From assembly GCA_937776645.1 (NCBI GenBank), contig CALMRI010000047.1:1-64000 (forward strand): a DNA stretch of 64,000 nt. Reading direction: 5' to 3'. This document shows, in pieces, positions 19,972 through 31,147 of the stretch (positions are counted from its first letter, which is position 1; the number at the start of each line of letters is the position of its first letter). The position numbers and the translations under genes are program-made. The stretch comes from an uncultured Alphaproteobacteria bacterium (GTDB lineage Bacteria; Pseudomonadota; Alphaproteobacteria; Thalassobaculales; Thalassobaculaceae). The notes beneath the pieces were generated by a model. That model saw nothing but the letters and a program-made list of their open reading frames with translations, did not search any database and was not told the origin of the DNA.

Positions 19972-22440
19972 ATGGCGACGACCGAAAAGACTGAGCCGGC
20001 CAAGTTTTTGCCCGGCGAAGGGTCGACATTCCTGAAGCGGCGCGGCCATGAGCTGGCCGGTGCGCTGCTGCTATCGGCGGCGTTCTTGCTGGCGGTGGCC
20101 CTGATTACCCATGAGCCGGCGGATCCGTCGCTGAATTCGGCTGGCGGCGGTGACGTGCGGAACGTGTTGGGCTATCCCGGCGCGATCGTATCTGATGTCC
20201 TTCTGCAGTCGCTCGGCCTCGCCAATGTGGTGCTGTTGACGGTCCTAACCGCTTGGGGGTTTCGTTTTCTGTCGCATCGACGGGTTGGCGGGTTGCTCGG
20301 GCGGATTGCGGTTCTGACGCTCGCGATGTTGGTTCTGGCAGCGGCGCTGTCGGCGCTTCCAGTGCCCGATTTCTGGCCGTTGCGATCGGGGCTGGGTGGG
20401 TTTTCCGGCACGTTGTTACTTGGCCATGCGCTGGCTTTTGAGGGGATCACCCCGACTCATGTGCCTTTTCTCGCCGGCGGACTCGGGGTGGCTGCCGTGC
20501 TGGCGGCGCTCTGGTGCCACGGCGCGACATGGAGTGAATGGCAGGGATTGCTGCGCCCGGTTCCGCGCCGGATCGGGACAGCCTTTGTTCTTGGCGGTCG
20601 TGGTGGCGTCGTTAGTGGCCGGGCCGTGGGCGCCGGACTTGGCGCCGGGTTGGGGGCGACGGCCAGCCTCGCCCGGCGCGGCCTTGAAGCGGCCCGTGGA
20701 CGTCGTGAACCAAGCCTTGGCGCCATCGAGGTCGGCAAATTCACCAAGAGAAACGACGCGGCGGCGACCGGGCCGGTATCTCGCCAGGGTGCCGCACGAC
20801 CTACGACGGGTTTGGAATTGGAGCGAGCATCAGGTCCGCAGGTTGAGACCCGATCCGATGCCGCTCGCACTCAGCGGCGCAAGGCGGCAAAGCAGGAAAC
20901 GCTGGATCTGGCCCCAGCTTGCGAATACCGACTACCACAGCTCAGCCTGCTGGCGCTGGCGGAAATAAAGGTTCGGGGAGGCCCGGACAAGGACACCCTT
21001 GAGATCAATGCGCGGATGCTGGAGACAGTGCTGCAGGATTTCGGCGTCAAGGGCGAAATCGTCAAGGTGCGAAGCGGACCGGTGGTGACCCTTTATGAAC
21101 TGGAGCCAGCGCCGGGCACCAAATCCTCGCGGGTTATTGGTCTGGCCGATGATATAGCCCGCTCAATGAGCGCTGTTTCGGTTCGTGTCGCCGTGGTTCC
21201 CGGCCGCAATGTGATCGGCATCGAATTGCCGAACGCGAGCCGCGAGATGGTCGTGCTGCGCGAGATGCTTGAATCGGAACCCTATGACAAGTCCGGCGCC
21301 AAGTTGCCCATTGCGCTTGGCAAGGATATCGGTGGTGCGCCGGTGGTGGTGGATCTGGCGCGGATGCCGCATCTGCTGATTGCCGGCACCACCGGGTCGG
21401 GAAAGTCAGTGGCAGTCAACACGATGATCCTGTCGCTGCTATACTTTTTGTCGCCGGAGAAATGCCGGATGATCATGATTGACCCGAAGATGCTCGAGCT
21501 GTCGATCTATGACGGGATTCCCCACCTTCTGAGCCCGGTCGTGACCGATCCAAAAAAGGCCGTGGTGGCGCTGAAATGGACGGTCCGCGAGATGGAAAGT
21601 CGGTATCGCGCCATGTCGAAGCTCGGCGTGCGCAATATCGACGGCTACAACACGCGGCTGACCGAGGCCCGCAAGAAGGGCGAGGTGTTGAAACGTCGGG
21701 TGCAGACTGGTTTCGATGGTGATACCGGAAAACCGGTCTTCGAGGACGAGGCGCTGGATCTGACGTCATTGCCCTATATCGTCGTGGTGATCGACGAGGT
21801 CGCCGACCTGATGATGGTTGCCGGCAAGGATATCGAGGGTGCGGTTCAACGCCTGGCGCAGATGGCCCGGGCCGCCGGGATCCACGTGATCATGGCTACT
21901 CAGAGACCGTCGGTGGATGTCATTACCGGCACCATCAAGGCTAACTTCCCGACTCGGATTAGCTTCCAGGTCACCTCGAAGATCGACAGCCGGACCATTC
22001 TGGGCGAGCAGGGCGCTGAGCAATTGCTTGGCCAGGGCGACATGCTGCACATGGCCGGTGGTGGCCGGATCACCCGGGTGCATGGTCCGTTCGTGTCGGA
22101 CGAAGAGGTCGAGGACGTTGTGCTGCATCTGCGGGCCCAGGGCGAGCCGGAATACAATGACTCTATCACCGAGGAGGATGAGGTCGGTGATCCGCTGGCG
22201 CCCTACGGCCTTGGCGTCGGTGACCCGACAGGCGGCAGCGGCGACGAGCTTTATGATCAGGCGGTCGCGATCGTCGCTCGGGAACGCAAGGCCTCAACCA
22301 GTTTCATCCAACGTCATCTCAAGATCGGCTACAACCGTGCCGCGACCATCATCGAGCGGATGGAAAGCGACGGTGTGGTCTCCAGCGCCAACCATGTCGG
22401 TAAGCGCGAAGTGCTGGTTGGCGACCACTCGGAAGACTGA
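19972..22440 (+). CDS. ftsK: DNA translocase FtsK
   Basis: Septal DNA pump that clears chromosomes and activates XerCD at dif. The 822 residues show four to five amino-terminal TM helices (residues ~25-185), a short linker (compared with ~600 residues in E. coli), the alpha/beta motor with Walker [13 protein letters not shown] and Walker [16 protein letters not shown], and a C-terminal winged-helix gamma domain ([17 protein letters not shown]) that reads KOPS sites. Start at 19972 follows GACTGAGAG. It lies 46 bases after the dapC-like gene and 50 before lolA. Confidence 0.96.
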   Translation: MATTEKTEPAKFLPGEGSTFLKRRGHELAGALLLSAAFLLAVALITHEPADPSLNSAGGGDVRNVLGYPGAIVSDVLLQSLGLANVVLLTVLTAWGFRFLSHRRVGGLLGRIAVLTLAMLVLAAALSALPVPDFWPLRSGLGGFSGTLLLGHALAFEGITPTHVPFLAGGLGVAAVLAALWCHGATWSEWQGLLRPVPRRIGTAFVLGGRGGVVSGRAVGAGLGAGLGATASLARRGLEAARGRREPSLGAIEVGKFTKRNDAAATGPVSRQGAARPTTGLELERASGPQVETRSDAARTQRRKAAKQETLDLAPACEYRLPQLSLLALAEIKVRGGPDKDTLEINARMLETVLQDFGVKGEIVKVRSGPVVTLYELEPAPGTKSSRVIGLADDIARSMSAVSVRVAVVPGRNVIGIELPNASREMVVLREMLESEPYDKSGAKLPIALGKDIGGAPVVVDLARMPHLLIAGTTGSGKSVAVNTMILSLLYFLSPEKCRMIMIDPKMLELSIYDGIPHLLSPVVTDPKKAVVALKWTVREMESRYRAMSKLGVRNIDGYNTRLTEARKKGEVLKRRVQTGFDGDTGKPVFEDEALDLTSLPYIVVVIDEVADLMMVAGKDIEGAVQRLAQMARAAGIHVIMATQRPSVDVITGTIKANFPTRISFQVTSKIDSRTILGEQGAEQLLGQGDMLHMAGGGRITRVHGPFVSDEEVEDVVLHLRAQGEPEYNDSITEEDEVGDPLAPYGLGVGDPTGGSGDELYDQAVAIVARERKASTSFIQRHLKIGYNRAATIIERMESDGVVSSANHVGKREVLVGDHSED

Positions 22441-22490
22441 AGGCGGCACCAAGCCTTGCACATTGGCGCCGGACATGCCACATCGGGTCG

Positions 22491-23141
22491 ATGACTAAAC
22501 TCTTTCTCAGCGCTCTAGGCGCTGCACGAGCCGCCGTTCTCGTTTCCTTTTTGGCCACTCTGCCCGGTGATTCGACCGCTGCGGCGCTCAATGTCGGTGA
22601 CCGGGCTGATGTCCGACGTATAGAGAGTTACCTGAATGGCATAACGACATTGAAGTCGCGCTTCATTCAGCGGTCCAGCACCGGCCATCTGGCGAGCGGC
22701 GTGCTCTACCTGTCACGCCCCGGTCGGATGCGGTTTGAATATGATCCTCCGGCACAAATTCTCTTGGTCGCCAATGGTTTGTTCCTAATCTATGTCGATA
22801 AGGAATTGCAGCAGATCAGCAATGTTCCAATTTCCGCCACACCGCTAAGCGTGCTTGTAGACGCGAACGTCAAACTGGCCAATAGCCATGACGTCGAGAA
22901 GGTGGAACGCGGCGCTGGAACTCTTTCGGTGACCTTGGGCATGAAGGATGATCCCGAATCCGGCGCTGTCCGTCTGTTGTTCGCCGATGGCCCTATCACC
23001 TTGAAAAAATGGTATATTCGCGACGCTCAGGGGGTCGAAGTGCAGGTGTCTTTGCTTGATTCAGAGCGCGGCATGACGTTCGATTCGGCCTTGTTTCAGG
23101 TTGACCCGACGATGTTCGAACATAGCGGTAATCAACCGTAA
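22491..23141 (+). CDS. lolA: LolA outer-membrane lipoprotein carrier
   Basis: Periplasmic chaperone that ferries lipoproteins from LolCDE to the outer membrane. 216 residues with an amino signal segment (LFLSALGAARAAVLVSFLAT) and the LolA fold: IESYLNGITTLKSRFIQ, GVLYLSRPGRMRFEYDPPAQ, LLVANGLFLIYVDKELQQ. The Arg in RPGRMRFEY matches the residue that lines the lipid-binding cavity. ftsK-lolA adjacency is standard in proteobacteria. Confidence 0.93.
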   Translation: MTKLFLSALGAARAAVLVSFLATLPGDSTAAALNVGDRADVRRIESYLNGITTLKSRFIQRSSTGHLASGVLYLSRPGRMRFEYDPPAQILLVANGLFLIYVDKELQQISNVPISATPLSVLVDANVKLANSHDVEKVERGAGTLSVTLGMKDDPESGAVRLLFADGPITLKKWYIRDAQGVEVQVSLLDSERGMTFDSALFQVDPTMFEHSGNQP

Positions 23142-23159
23142 CCGGAACAGGTTCTGAAA

Positions 23160-23936
23160 TTAATTCCGATATCGAAATGGCCTAATCAGCAATGCTATAA
23201 AGCTGACATCGGGCTCGGCCTCGACGCCCATCGCCAAATCCGGCGTTCGTTGGGTCGGGCTGCGAGAGCCGAACAGCGGATCCCAGAAACTGAAGATCGT
23301 GCCGTAGTTTGAATCAGTATCGGCGCGGACCGCGCGATGATGCACCCAATGGATCGACGGGGTGACCAGCAGCGTCGAAACCGCGCGTTCCCGGCCCGGT
23401 TCAAGGCTCAGGTTGGAATGCTGGAACGCGGCTACAAGCAGAACCAGACCCTCGAAGGCCAGGATCGAGGCCAGCGGTATATTTAGCGCCAGAATGATCA
23501 GCGCCCGAAATCCAGCCGAAAGCAAAACCTCCCCGAAATGGAACCGCACGGAAGAGGTCACATCTAGAAATTCATCAAGATGATGCACCTCGTGAAAGCG
23601 CCAAAGTACCGGGACCACATGATTGGCCCGATGCCACCAATAGATCAGAAAATCGAGGATGATGACGTCGACGGCCAAGGGGAGCCAGCCGGCGAACCAC
23701 TGGGGTCGCCAATCGATCGCGCTGTCGGTCGCCCAATAGGATAATGGCACGACGATGGTCAGGGACAGGCCAACGTTGAGGATCCAAAATCCGACATTGC
23801 GCAGCACCCGCGGCCATCCGCCGACCCGCTCCACCGCCGGTACCAGGCGTTCTCCGACCAGCAAGATCGCCAACCATACGCCGACAACCAAGCCCTTGTA
23901 ATGTAGAAGTGTCTGGGTGATGTCATCCATCGCCAA
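23160..23936 (-). CDS. sterol desaturase/fatty acid hydroxylase family membrane protein
   Basis: Integral membrane di-iron enzyme of the fatty acid hydroxylase superfamily, 258 residues with 4-5 TM helices. The eight-His metal site is present: WWHRANH, FHEVHHLDEFLD and IHWVHHRAVRADTDSNYG. Such enzymes hydroxylate or desaturate lipids, sterols or hopanoid/carotenoid chains; the substrate cannot be told. Two possible starts (23936, 23930). Convergent with lolA, which ends 19 bases away. Confidence 0.88.
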   Translation of the reverse strand: MAMDDITQTLLHYKGLVVGVWLAILLVGERLVPAVERVGGWPRVLRNVGFWILNVGLSLTIVVPLSYWATDSAIDWRPQWFAGWLPLAVDVIILDFLIYWWHRANHVVPVLWRFHEVHHLDEFLDVTSSVRFHFGEVLLSAGFRALIILALNIPLASILAFEGLVLLVAAFQHSNLSLEPGRERAVSTLLVTPSIHWVHHRAVRADTDSNYGTIFSFWDPLFGSRSPTQRTPDLAMGVEAEPDVSFIALLIRPFRYRN

Positions 23937-24020
23937 GATATGGCAGACTTTGCCAGACTATCCAACTCATAGGGTCGTGAGCTGTCCCATTTTGAGTCGC
24001 CCTTAGAGGAGTTGATAAGA

Positions 24021-24827
24021 ATGCCCACGGAACAGCCGATGGAATTTCAGCCAAGGCCCCTTGTCGGCGTATCGGCCAGTCGTGTTACCGAGAATGCTCA
24101 CCCGTTTCATCGTTGCAGCGAGAAATATCTTCAATGCGTCGTTGATCCTGCGGGATGCACACCGATCATCCTGCCGGCGCTTGGCGACCCCGCCCTGGTC
24201 GATACCTATGTCGATCGGATGGACGGCATCCTGCTGACCGGCGGGGCGGCGAATGTCGAGCCGCATAACTATGACGGAACGCCAAGCGTCGACGGGACCA
24301 AGCATGACTCGTACCGGGATGCGACAATGCTGCCGTTGATCCGCCGCTGTGTCGAACGCGGGGTGCCAGTACTGGGCCTTTGCCTCGGACTGCAAGAGAT
24401 GAATGTCGCCTTCGGTGGCTCCCTGCACCAACGGGTTTTCGATTTGACCGACAAGTTTGATCATCGAATGCGCCGGGATGTGGATGATCACGACAGGCGC
24501 TACCGGCCAGCCCATAATATCCGCATCGTGCCGGGTGGGTTATTGCAGGGGATAATCGGCCAGAAAGAGGTTCTGGTGAACTCCCTCCACGCGCAGAGCA
24601 TAAACCGCCCGGGCGACGGCGTGCGCATCGAAGCGGTGGCGCCTGACGGCATCGTTGAGGCGGTCAGTATCGAGAGTGCGCGGGGTTTTGCGCTTGGTTT
24701 GCAATGGCACCCGGAATGGCCGCGGCCGATCGAGGCCCATAACCGCAAAATCTTTGAGGCTTTTGGTGATGCCTGCCGGGCCTATGCAGCCCAGCGCCAA
24801 GCGGCGGAGAGACTGGCCGCAGAGTAA
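24021..24827 (+). CDS. PuuD-type class I glutamine amidotransferase-like hydrolase
   Basis: Gamma-glutamyl-gamma-aminobutyrate hydrolase family (C26), cytoplasmic, acting on gamma-glutamyl amides from polyamine or ethanolamine breakdown. 268 residues. The nucleophile elbow is VLGLCLGLQEMNVAFGG (Cys), and the His-Glu pair is in GLQWHPEWP. MDGILLTGGAANVEPHNY is the family oxyanion region. The ATG at 24021 is chosen over TTG 24012 because GAGGAG lies 9 bases before it. Its physiological substrate is uncertain since no polyamine genes are adjacent. Confidence 0.87.
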   Translation: MPTEQPMEFQPRPLVGVSASRVTENAHPFHRCSEKYLQCVVDPAGCTPIILPALGDPALVDTYVDRMDGILLTGGAANVEPHNYDGTPSVDGTKHDSYRDATMLPLIRRCVERGVPVLGLCLGLQEMNVAFGGSLHQRVFDLTDKFDHRMRRDVDDHDRRYRPAHNIRIVPGGLLQGIIGQKEVLVNSLHAQSINRPGDGVRIEAVAPDGIVEAVSIESARGFALGLQWHPEWPRPIEAHNRKIFEAFGDACRAYAAQRQAAERLAAE

Positions 24828-24894
24828 GCAACCCGACCCCAACGCGCGCGCCTTACCCAACTTTCGCTGGCGTACCGGCATTGAAACGGCGCTT

Positions 24895-26625
24895 TTAGGC
24901 GACCCGGTCGCCCTTCTTGATCGTTGCCGCCCGGTTATCGACCCCCGGCAGCATCTTCGCCGGATCGCGGGTCACCACCAGATCGATCACCGTCGGTGTT
25001 CCCTTATGCGCCAAGCCCGCCGCGATCGCGGCGGCGACCTGATCCGGATGCTCAACCCGAATACCATTACAGCCTAGGGCGTTGGCTGCATTGGCATAGT
25101 TGGTTTCGGCCAGATCGCTGGACTGATACGCGCCCTGGCCATACATCAGGTGCTGCAGCGCCTTCACGTAACCGGAGGCGGCGTTGTTTACCACAATGAT
25201 GGTGAAGTCCAGGCCCATACGACGCGCCGTTTCCAGCTCGCCCAGGGTCATGTTGAAGCCACCATCGCCGGTGATCGCGACCACCGGTCCGGCGCCGGCT
25301 AACGCGGCCCCTATCGCGCCGGGCAAGCCATAGCCGATCGATGCGAATCCCCTGTCCGGCAGGAAACCCCGCCCAGCCCGCTTGGTGTCGTACAGCAACC
25401 CGCCCCAATGGGCCGCGAACCCACCATCGGCGACCAAAATAGCATCCTCAGGCAGGCCCAGGTTCAGCTCGTGCATGAGCCGCGCCATGTTGATCGGTAC
25501 TTCCTCGGAGGTGAGCCGGCTATCGACTGAAACCCGCCAATCGACCATCCGCTTGGCGACATCGCTGGCATAACCGGCCCGCGCTGTCTTTTGCCGGGCC
25601 GCATCATTGGCCATGGCGGCATGCAGATCACGGATACCTTCGCGGGCGTCGCCCCACAGCGCCACTTCCGGCTGATTAGTTCGGCCGATCTCCTCGGCGA
25701 CGATCTCCAGATGAATGATCGGCTTGCCGGCGGGTGGCAAGGTGAACCGTTTGGTGGCGATCTCGCCGAGCTTGCAGCCGATCACCAACAGACAGTCACT
25801 TTCCTCCATGATGCCGTTGGCGATCCGGTCGTAACGACCAAACAACCCGGCATTGAGCGGATTGGAGCAGGCGATCGCGCCCTTGCCGGTCATGGTATGG
25901 GCGACGGGAATTGAAAATGTTTCGGCGAAGGTCTCCAGGGTTTCGTTGGCGCCGCTCAGATGCACGCCGCCGCCGGCCAGGATCATCGGTCGCTCGGCCT
26001 TGATGAGCAGCGCTACGGCCGCCTCAATCGCATCGGCTGCCGGCCGTGAACGCAGACTGGGCGCCGATTGATGGGCTTGCGGAACGTCCAATTCGCCCGG
26101 GTCAAACGGGAAAGTGCCGTGGCAGATATCCTCTGGGATGTCGAGCACGACCGGGCCAGGGCGGCCTGATGTGGCGACCTGGAAGGCGCGGCGTACCAGC
26201 TCCGGCAGCCTTTCGATCATCTCGACCCGGATTACTTCCTTCACCGCCGGGGCAAGGATCTCCAACTGCCGGCTTTCCTGGGTCATGTTCTTCCAGGAAT
26301 GGAGTCGGTGACTGTCACCAACGATGGCGACCATCGGCGTCCCGGCGTTCAGCGCCTCGATCAGGCCGGTGACCAGATTGGTGGCCCCCGGTCCAAGCGT
26401 CGCATCCACCACGCCGACCCGGCCGGTTACCTTGGCATAGGCATCGGCGGCAAAAGTGCCGCAACGCTCGTCATTGATCAGGGAATGCATCAGACCAAGC
26501 CGCCGCGCCGCGTCATAAAACGGCAGCAACTGAAATCCGCCCATGCCGAACATCGGCCCAATGCCCTGTGCCTGTAGTAACCGCGCCAGCGCCTCGCCAC
26601 CGGTCATCTCATTCGTTTCGGCCAT
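24895..26625 (-). CDS. thiamine-diphosphate-dependent enzyme of the acetolactate synthase family
   Basis: 576 residues with the three-domain POX/AHAS layout: pyrimidine-binding domain with the catalytic Glu in LINDERCGTFAADAYAKVTG, central domain, and the TPP/Mg motif TGDGGFNMTLGELETARRMG ending VVNNAASG. It lacks an adjacent small regulatory subunit gene, and VGDSHRLHSWKNMTQESRQL differs from biosynthetic IlvB, so a catabolic role (oxalyl-CoA, sulfoacetaldehyde or benzoylformate-type decarboxylase) is possible. Start 26625 follows AGGGAGA; an upstream extension to 26700 lacks a ribosome site. Confidence 0.8.
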   Translation of the reverse strand: MAETNEMTGGEALARLLQAQGIGPMFGMGGFQLLPFYDAARRLGLMHSLINDERCGTFAADAYAKVTGRVGVVDATLGPGATNLVTGLIEALNAGTPMVAIVGDSHRLHSWKNMTQESRQLEILAPAVKEVIRVEMIERLPELVRRAFQVATSGRPGPVVLDIPEDICHGTFPFDPGELDVPQAHQSAPSLRSRPAADAIEAAVALLIKAERPMILAGGGVHLSGANETLETFAETFSIPVAHTMTGKGAIACSNPLNAGLFGRYDRIANGIMEESDCLLVIGCKLGEIATKRFTLPPAGKPIIHLEIVAEEIGRTNQPEVALWGDAREGIRDLHAAMANDAARQKTARAGYASDVAKRMVDWRVSVDSRLTSEEVPINMARLMHELNLGLPEDAILVADGGFAAHWGGLLYDTKRAGRGFLPDRGFASIGYGLPGAIGAALAGAGPVVAITGDGGFNMTLGELETARRMGLDFTIIVVNNAASGYVKALQHLMYGQGAYQSSDLAETNYANAANALGCNGIRVEHPDQVAAAIAAGLAHKGTPTVIDLVVTRDPAKMLPGVDNRAATIKKGDRVA

Positions 26626-26771
26626 GCTCTGGGTCTCCCTTGGGGCGGCATTGTCATGTTGGCCCGGAGAGTAGCGCGGTCGAGCCGGCGGCATCAACAA
26701 AGACTAGCGCTAACGGGTGGTCGGAGAATGGAATTAATATGTCGATGAGATGCGTTATCCGCCCGCATCTC

Positions 26772-27551
26772 CTACTGGCGCATCACCAATAATTTCTTAA
26801 TCTCGGCGATCGCCTTGGCTGGGTTTAATCCCTTGGGGCAAGTCTTGGTGCAGTTCATGATGGTGTGGCAACGATACAGCCGAAACGGGTCCTCAAGATC
26901 ATCGAGGCGCTCGCCGGTGTATTCGTCCCGAGAATCGGCGATCCAGCGATAGGCCTGCAGCAGCACGGCCGGGCCGAGATAACGCTCGCTGTTCCACCAA
27001 TAGCTTGGGCAGGCAGTCGAGCAGCTAAAGCACAGCACGCATTCCCACATGCCGTCGAGTTTTTCGCGATCCTCAATGGACTGCAGACGTTCCTGGTCCG
27101 GCGGGGGCGGAGACTCACTCTTCAACCAGGGCTCGATGGAGGTAAGCTGGGCATAGGCCATGGTCAGGTCCGGAACCAGGTCTTTGATCACGTCCATGTG
27201 CGGCAGCGGGTAGACGTTCACCGTGCCCTTGACCTCGTCGATCGGCTTCAGACAGGCCAGGGTGTTAGTTCCGTCGATGTTCATCGAGCAGGAGCCGCAG
27301 ATCCCCTCGCGGCAGGAGCGCCGGAAGGTGACCGTGGTATCAACCTCGTTCTTGATCTTGATCAGGGCGTCCAGAACCATCGGCCCGCACTCGTCGAGAT
27401 CAATCTCGAAGGTGTCGAGCCGAGGGTTATCGCCTTTGTCCGGATCATAACGGTAAATCTTGAACGCGCGAACCCGCTTGGCGCTGTCCGGAGCCTTGTG
27501 CGTGTTGCCGATCTTGACCTTGGAATTGGCCGGCAGGGTGAATTCAGCCAT
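26772..27551 (-). CDS. sdhB: succinate dehydrogenase iron-sulfur subunit
   Basis: Electron-transfer subunit of complex II. 259 residues holding all three clusters: the [2Fe-2S] set CREGICGSC then C in NTLACLKP, the [4Fe-4S] set [15 protein letters not shown], and the [3Fe-4S]/C-terminal set [17 protein letters not shown]. Last gene of sdhCDAB, 60 bases after sdhA. Binds SdhA at the cytoplasmic face. Confidence 0.97.
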   Translation of the reverse strand: MAEFTLPANSKVKIGNTHKAPDSAKRVRAFKIYRYDPDKGDNPRLDTFEIDLDECGPMVLDALIKIKNEVDTTVTFRRSCREGICGSCSMNIDGTNTLACLKPIDEVKGTVNVYPLPHMDVIKDLVPDLTMAYAQLTSIEPWLKSESPPPPDQERLQSIEDREKLDGMWECVLCFSCSTACPSYWWNSERYLGPAVLLQAYRWIADSRDEYTGERLDDLEDPFRLYRCHTIMNCTKTCPKGLNPAKAIAEIKKLLVMRQ

Positions 27552-27611
27552 GAGTCCTGTTTCTCTCTTCGGTTCTCGACGTCCTTCGGTTCGTTCGTGC
27601 TCTCGCCCGGA

Positions 27612-29402
27612 TCAATAGACGCGAGCCGCCGGCGGGATCGGATCAATCTCGTTCGACAATGTCTTCATGTGCACGTCGCGATAGATAACCCTGTACTGGT
27701 TGTTGTCGTCCAGCCACATGCAGCTGTGCTTCATCCAGTTTTCGTCGTCGCGGTCCGGATGATCTTCATGGGCATGGGCGCCGCGGCTTTCCTTGCGCAG
27801 GTTGGCCGAGGTCAAGGTCACGATCGCCTGACCCATCAGGTTCTCAAGTTCCAGCGCCTCGACCAGATCCGAGTTCCAGATCAATGAACGGTCACTGACC
27901 GAAATATCCGACAGCGTTCCGGCGATCTGCACGATGCTTTCTACGCCTTCCTCAAGCAGCTGACTGTTGCGGAACACGGCCGCGTGTCGTTGCATCGACA
28001 GTTGCATCTCCAGACGAACCTCCGCCACCTTCTTGGAACCGGAGGCATTGCGAAGTCGATCGAGCCGGGCGATCGCATTGTCACCGGCATTCGCTGGCAA
28101 TGGCTTATGGGCCTCGCCCGGGGTCATGGTCTGGCCGGCGCGATAGGCGGCGGCGCGGCCAAACACGACGATATCCAGCAGTGAGTTGGTGCCAAGCCGG
28201 TTAGCGCCATGCACGGAAACGCACGCCGCCTCGCCAATCGCCATCAGACCAACACAGACCCGATCTGGATCGTCCGCCGTGGGAGACAGGACCTCACCAT
28301 GATAATTGGTCGGAATGCCGCCCATATTGTAGTGGACGGTCGGCATAATCGGGATCGGTTCGCGGGTTACGTCGACGCCGGCGAAGATCTTCGCAGTTTC
28401 GGAAATCCCCGGCAGACGGAGCGCCAGCACCTCGGGGTCCAGATGCTCAAGATGTAGGTTTATGTGGTCCTTGTTCGGCCCAACGCCGCGCCCCTCGTTG
28501 ATCTCGATGGTCATCGAGCGGCTGACCACGTCGCGTGAGGCGAGGTCCTTGGCGGTCGGGGCATAGCGCTCCATGAAGCGCTCCCCCTCGGAATTAGTCA
28601 CATAGCCACCCTCGCCGCGCGCGCCCTCGGTAATTAGGCACCCAGCACCGTAGATGCCGGTGGGGTGGAATTGCACGAACTCCATGTCCTGGAGCGGCAG
28701 ACCGGCGCGCAGCGCCATGGCGTTGCCGTCGCCGGTGCAGGTATGCGCCGAGGTGCAGGAGAAATACGCCCGACCGTAGCCGCCGGTCGCCAGCACAGTC
28801 TTATGTGCCCGGAAACGGTGCAGGGTGCCGGTCGCCAGATCGAGGGCCATGACGCCGCGACAGGCGCCATCCTCGTCCATCATCAGATCGATGGCGAAAT
28901 ATTCGATGAAAAATTCCGCCTGATTTTTCAGGCACTGCTGATAGAGCGTGTGCAGGATCGCATGGCCAGTCCGGTCGGCGGCGGCGCAGGCGCGCTTGGC
29001 CAACGCCTTGCCGTAATCCAGGGTATGGCCGCCAAACGGGCGCTGATAGATCTTGCCCTCTTCGGTACGCGAAAACGGCACACCGTAATGTTCCAACTCG
29101 ATCACCGCCGGAATGGCGTTGCGGCACATATACTCGATCGCGTCCTGGTCGCCGAGCCAATCCGCGCCCTTGACCGTGTCGTACATGTGGAAACGCCAGT
29201 TGTCGTCTTCGCCCATATTGTCGAGTGCGGCACCAACCCCGCCCTGGGCCGCGACCGTATGGCTGCGGGTCGGGAAAACTTTGGTGATGCAGGCCGTGCT
29301 CAAGCCTTCTAGCGCCATGCCGAGTGTGGCGCGCAAACCGGCTCCACCGGCACCGACCACCACGACGTCATAGCTGTGATCTACGATCTTGTAGGATTCC
29401 AT
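27612..29402 (-). CDS. sdhA: succinate dehydrogenase flavoprotein subunit
   Basis: Catalytic subunit oxidising succinate to fumarate. 596 residues. The FAD-binding [17 protein letters not shown] and the flavin-linking His in [16 protein letters not shown] are at the amino end. The substrate site includes [20 protein letters not shown], with catalytic Arg in the [19 protein letters not shown] stretch, and [20 protein letters not shown] is the conserved helix. Full length and uninterrupted. Twelve bases separate it from sdhD. Confidence 0.98.
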   Translation of the reverse strand: MESYKIVDHSYDVVVVGAGGAGLRATLGMALEGLSTACITKVFPTRSHTVAAQGGVGAALDNMGEDDNWRFHMYDTVKGADWLGDQDAIEYMCRNAIPAVIELEHYGVPFSRTEEGKIYQRPFGGHTLDYGKALAKRACAAADRTGHAILHTLYQQCLKNQAEFFIEYFAIDLMMDEDGACRGVMALDLATGTLHRFRAHKTVLATGGYGRAYFSCTSAHTCTGDGNAMALRAGLPLQDMEFVQFHPTGIYGAGCLITEGARGEGGYVTNSEGERFMERYAPTAKDLASRDVVSRSMTIEINEGRGVGPNKDHINLHLEHLDPEVLALRLPGISETAKIFAGVDVTREPIPIMPTVHYNMGGIPTNYHGEVLSPTADDPDRVCVGLMAIGEAACVSVHGANRLGTNSLLDIVVFGRAAAYRAGQTMTPGEAHKPLPANAGDNAIARLDRLRNASGSKKVAEVRLEMQLSMQRHAAVFRNSQLLEEGVESIVQIAGTLSDISVSDRSLIWNSDLVEALELENLMGQAIVTLTSANLRKESRGAHAHEDHPDRDDENWMKHSCMWLDDNNQYRVIYRDVHMKTLSNEIDPIPPAARVY

Positions 29403-29414
29403 GAGTTTGGGTCC

Positions 29415-29798
29415 CTATAGGGCGAGCTTCAAGAGAGAAAAAACGGCGGCCATGCCGAAAATGAGGAAGATGAATTTCACTGCTATCAGCCAGAAAAACT
29501 TCAAGCCTTCATGATGTACATAATCCTCAATCACCACCTGCACCCCAAGGGCGGCGTGATAGAGGGTGGCGACGACCATCAGGATCATCGCGATCGCCAC
29601 CAGCGGCGAGCCGAGCCATTCGACGGTTTCCGTGTGCCCGGCACCGGCGAGCCCAGCTAACGAGGCAACGAACCACAGAATAAGAGGCACCAGGGCGATC
29701 GCGGTCAGCCGCTGCATCCACCAGTGATGTACGCCTTCCTTGGCTGATCCAAGACCGCGTACCCGGCCAAGATTCGTGCGCATGCTATTTTCACTCAT
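29415..29798 (-). CDS. sdhD: succinate dehydrogenase membrane anchor SdhD
   Basis: 127 residues with three TM helices. The haem-ligand region is ATLYHAALGVQVVIEDYVHH, and the quinone-site half is VHHWWMQRLTAIALVPLILW. Pairs with SdhC to hold SdhAB at the inner membrane. Gene order and spacing are canonical. Confidence 0.94.
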   Translation of the reverse strand: MSENSMRTNLGRVRGLGSAKEGVHHWWMQRLTAIALVPLILWFVASLAGLAGAGHTETVEWLGSPLVAIAMILMVVATLYHAALGVQVVIEDYVHHEGLKFFWLIAVKFIFLIFGMAAVFSLLKLAL

Positions 29799-29813
29799 AT
29801 CCGCATCCCCCGC

Positions 29814-30197
29814 TCACCTTGAAAGTCCGAACGCCCAGGCAATCGCCGTCAGCGCCGCGGAACCCACGAGCGTCACCCATCCGGATTTGTAAGCCGTTTC
29901 CAACTCAAAGCCGTAGCCGGCGTCCCAGAAGAGATGCCGGATGCCATTGCACAGATGAAAGAAAACCGCCCAAGAGAAGCCGAGCAGGATCAGCAAGCCG
30001 ACCCACGAACTCATGATATTCTTCACATAGGCAAAATAGTCCGGCCCGGCGGCGGCGGCCATGACCCACCAGACCAAAAATACCGTGCCCATCGCCAGCC
30101 CGACGCCGGTGGCCCTATGGGTGATCGACAGCACCGACGTTAGCTGCGGGCGATAGACCTGCAAATGCGGCGACATTGGACGGTTAGAGCCGCTCAT
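29814..30197 (-). CDS. sdhC: succinate dehydrogenase cytochrome b556 subunit SdhC
   Basis: 127 residues, three TM helices. The PROSITE-type signature MSPHLQVYRPQLTSVLSITH followed by RATGVGL is present, and the haem His lies in FHLCNGIRHLFWD. First gene of the operon; 143 bases separate it from the divergent SDR gene. Confidence 0.95.
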   Translation of the reverse strand: MSGSNRPMSPHLQVYRPQLTSVLSITHRATGVGLAMGTVFLVWWVMAAAAGPDYFAYVKNIMSSWVGLLILLGFSWAVFFHLCNGIRHLFWDAGYGFELETAYKSGWVTLVGSAALTAIAWAFGLSR

Positions 30198-30340
30198 GCT
30201 TCACCTCCCCCAAGGCTTTGACGGTTAGTTTAGAGGGAATATAGACCTCGTAGATCATGTGTCGAGCCGTATGGCATTTCCAAGGTCGATTGATCCATAC
30301 TGCCTGCTTGGCGGAGCGTGTGTTTGATGGAGGAACGGGC

Positions 30341-31141
30341 GTGGCGGAGGCGACAGATGACGGACGGGTGGTGGTGGTCACCGGCGCCGCCAGCGGGATT
30401 GGCCATGCTTGTGTTCGGCGATTCGCGGCGGCTGGAGACCAGGTGATCGTCGTCGACGTGAACGCGATCGCCGGAGAGACCGTGGCGGCGGAGATCGTGG
30501 AGGCCGGTGGGAACGCGTCCTTCGAGCCGCTCGACGTGACCGACCGGGTCGCCGTAGTGACCCTTGCCGCGCGAATCGATGCCGCATATGGGCCGGCGGG
30601 AGTGTTGATCAACTCCGCCGGTATCCTTCAAAAGTTGGAGAGATTGGCTGATTTTCCCGATGAGATCAGTGACCAGGTCTGGGCGGTGAACTATTTCGGC
30701 ACTTACAATTGCTGCAAGCATTTTGGCCTGCGCATGGCGGACCGGGGCGCTGGCGCGATCATCAATATCGCCTCCTTGTCCTCGTATCGCACGATGCCGC
30801 TACTCGCCTACGGTCCAAGCAAGACCGCGATTGTCTCGCTGACCGGGACCCTGGCGGTGGAGCTTGGGGTGAAGGGGGTGCGGGTCAACGCGGTGGCGCC
30901 GGGGATGGTTTTGACCCCGGCCCAGGAGAAAAACTTTCAGCAAGGCCTGCGCGACCGCCGCGCCATGGAATCGAGCGCACCGTTGAACCGAATGGTGATG
31001 CCCGCTGAAATCGCCGATGGGGTTTTCTTTCTCGCCTCCGATCAGGCCTCCGCGGTCGCCGGAGTGACCCTGCCCATCGATTGCGGTTGGCTGGCCTCGG
31101 AATGTTGGCCCATTCTGGGCGGTATTCCGCATCAGGGCTGA
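30341..31141 (+). CDS. short-chain dehydrogenase/reductase
   Basis: 266 residues, classical SDR: cofactor motif VVVTGAASGIGHACVRRFA, NSAGI (the usual NAG/NNAG loop), catalytic Ser in NIASLSSYR and YGPSK for the Tyr-x3-Lys pair. Asp after the second beta strand (VIVVDVNA) suggests NAD+ preference. The GTG at 30341 is preferred because GGAGGAAC precedes it; the open frame extends upstream to 30257 without a ribosome site. It ends 7 bases before the convergent enolase-superfamily gene, and both may serve sugar-acid catabolism. Confidence 0.85.
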   Translation: MAEATDDGRVVVVTGAASGIGHACVRRFAAAGDQVIVVDVNAIAGETVAAEIVEAGGNASFEPLDVTDRVAVVTLAARIDAAYGPAGVLINSAGILQKLERLADFPDEISDQVWAVNYFGTYNCCKHFGLRMADRGAGAIINIASLSSYRTMPLLAYGPSKTAIVSLTGTLAVELGVKGVRVNAVAPGMVLTPAQEKNFQQGLRDRRAMESSAPLNRMVMPAEIADGVFFLASDQASAVAGVTLPIDCGWLASECWPILGGIPHQG

Positions 31142-31147
31142 CGCGCC

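Noticed and set aside
24895..26625. Calling the TPP enzyme IlvB of valine synthesis
   Set aside because: No small subunit gene nearby and core motifs differ; only the family can be supported.
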